DNA of 6,839 nt, taken from the NCBI GenBank assembly GCA_036271855.1, contig DATAZV010000278.1, forward strand, positions 1-6,839, in the 5' to 3' direction. The position numbers were made by a program, and so were the translations under genes. Positions 6,538 to 6,839 of the stretch are shown one piece after another. This stretch comes from JAQGMJ01 sp036271855. Lineage in GTDB: Bacteria; Pseudomonadota; Gammaproteobacteria; Burkholderiales; JAEUOS01. Numbering within the stretch: position 1 is the first letter of the stretch; each line of letters begins with the position of its first letter. Below the pieces are notes generated by a model. That model was not told where the DNA came from, made no database searches, and worked only from the letters and a program-made list of their open reading frames with translations.

Positions 6538-6561
6538 GCCGGGCTCGCAGCCCGGCTTTTT
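6538..6561 (+). terminator. rho-independent terminator of the 88-aa gene
   Basis: A perfect 8-bp stem GCCGGGCT / AGCCCGGC encloses a three-base loop CGC and is followed by five T. It lies 41 bases beyond the stop codon. Its stem shares the GCCGGGC/GCCCGGC core with the terminator at 4782-4808. Confidence 0.92.
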
Positions 6562-6567
6562 CATGTC

Positions 6568-6611
6568 ATGGCGAGTGACTTTTTATTTCGCCGTCACCGG
6601 CTCTTCGCCAT
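6568..6611. repeat. interrupted inverted repeat
   Basis: The left arm ATGGCGAGTGAC (6568-6579) is matched by GTCAC (6593-6597) and TCGCCAT (6605-6611), with seven unpaired bases between the two right-hand blocks. All 12 left-arm bases are complemented. It lies between the terminator of the 88-aa gene and the end of the LysR gene. It may be a structured 3' region or a decayed repeat. Confidence 0.35.
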
Positions 6612-6632
6612 CGCGTGGCAACTGTGTCACGC

Positions 6633-6649
6633 GCGCGGCGCAGCCGCGC
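6633..6649 (-). other. hairpin directly after the LysR stop codon
   Basis: GCGCGGC (6633-6639) and GCCGCGC (6643-6649) form a perfect 7-bp stem with a three-base loop, abutting the LysR stop codon. On the minus strand no T run follows, so it is at best a weak or rho-assisted terminator. Confidence 0.4.
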
Positions 6650-6839
6650 CTATTTCCGCGCCGCGCCCGCCATGCCCTCCACCTGCTGCAGGAACATGCG
6701 CAGCAACGCCGAGGTATTGCCCTTGCGATACCCCACCACCAGGGCGATGGCGGGCGCGCGCCCGCGCAACGGCCGGCTGGTGACCGACCAGGGCAAAAAG
6801 TTTTGCGCGTAGGCCGGCAGCAGGGCGACGCCGCGGGTG
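6650..6839 (-). CDS. LysR-type transcriptional regulator, C-terminal fragment (runs off right edge)
   Basis: The last 62 residues of a minus-strand gene that enters from the right edge and stops at TAG (6652-6650). GVALLPAYAQNFLPWSV (fragment residues 3-19), then SRPL, then LVVGYRKGNTSALLRMFL, match the end of the LysR substrate-binding domain: the GI/V-ALLP strand, the SRPL segment and the VVGYxKxNxS-LLxxFL closing helix are typical. The DNA-binding helix-turn-helix lies outside the window, so the effector and targets cannot be named. LysR regulators often control the divergent gene on their other side, which is also outside the window. It is convergent with the 88-aa gene, so there is no sequence-based reason to assign it control of the genes described here. 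Confidence 0.88.
   Translation of the reverse strand, partial: TRGVALLPAYAQNFLPWSVTSRPLRGRAPAIALVVGYRKGNTSALLRMFLQQVEGMAGAARK

Overview
The window is GC-rich chromosomal DNA that reads like a proteobacterium, most likely a betaproteobacterium. The reasons are strong G/C third-position preference, a very large single-chain indolepyruvate ferredoxin oxidoreductase of the type common in Beta- and Alphaproteobacteria, a DoxX-family membrane protein, a LysR-type regulator, and GCCGGGC/GCCCGGC hairpin terminators. No mobile element, CRISPR array, tRNA, rRNA or prophage signal was seen. The assignment rests on protein style alone.

Layout from left to right: (1) the first ~33 codons of an alpha/beta hydrolase, minus strand, cut by the left edge; (2) a 196-aa minus-strand protein of unknown family, with a single Cys and a downstream His in a context resembling CNF/BLF1-type deamidases; (3) a ~320-bp divergent regulatory region with a good sigma70-like promoter, a CRP-like dyad, a hairpin and a 27-codon upstream ORF in a ~100-nt leader; (4) the dominant gene, a 1212-aa fused indolepyruvate:ferredoxin oxidoreductase on the plus strand, closed by a textbook terminator; (5) a 172-aa DoxX-like membrane protein; (6) immediately convergent with it, a 187-aa exported protein with a calcium-loop-like DxDxDG motif (minus strand, possibly leaderless); (7) divergent from that, an 88-aa small exported Ala/Pro/Gly-rich protein followed by a second strong terminator; (8) the C-terminal 62 residues of a LysR-type regulator, minus strand, cut by the right edge.

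Strands alternate often, so most genes appear to be separate transcription units. The oxidoreductase seems to be transcribed alone and carries all its catalytic domains in one chain; its likely role is conversion of aryl-pyruvates from aromatic amino acids to aryl-acetyl-CoA. Nothing adjacent is a recognisable partner enzyme. Genes 1 and 2 could share a transcript. The most unusual candidates are the possible deamidase-like protein (205-795), the irregular Fe-S cysteine pattern in the oxidoreductase, and the structured leader upstream of it. I do not see a clear new multi-gene system.
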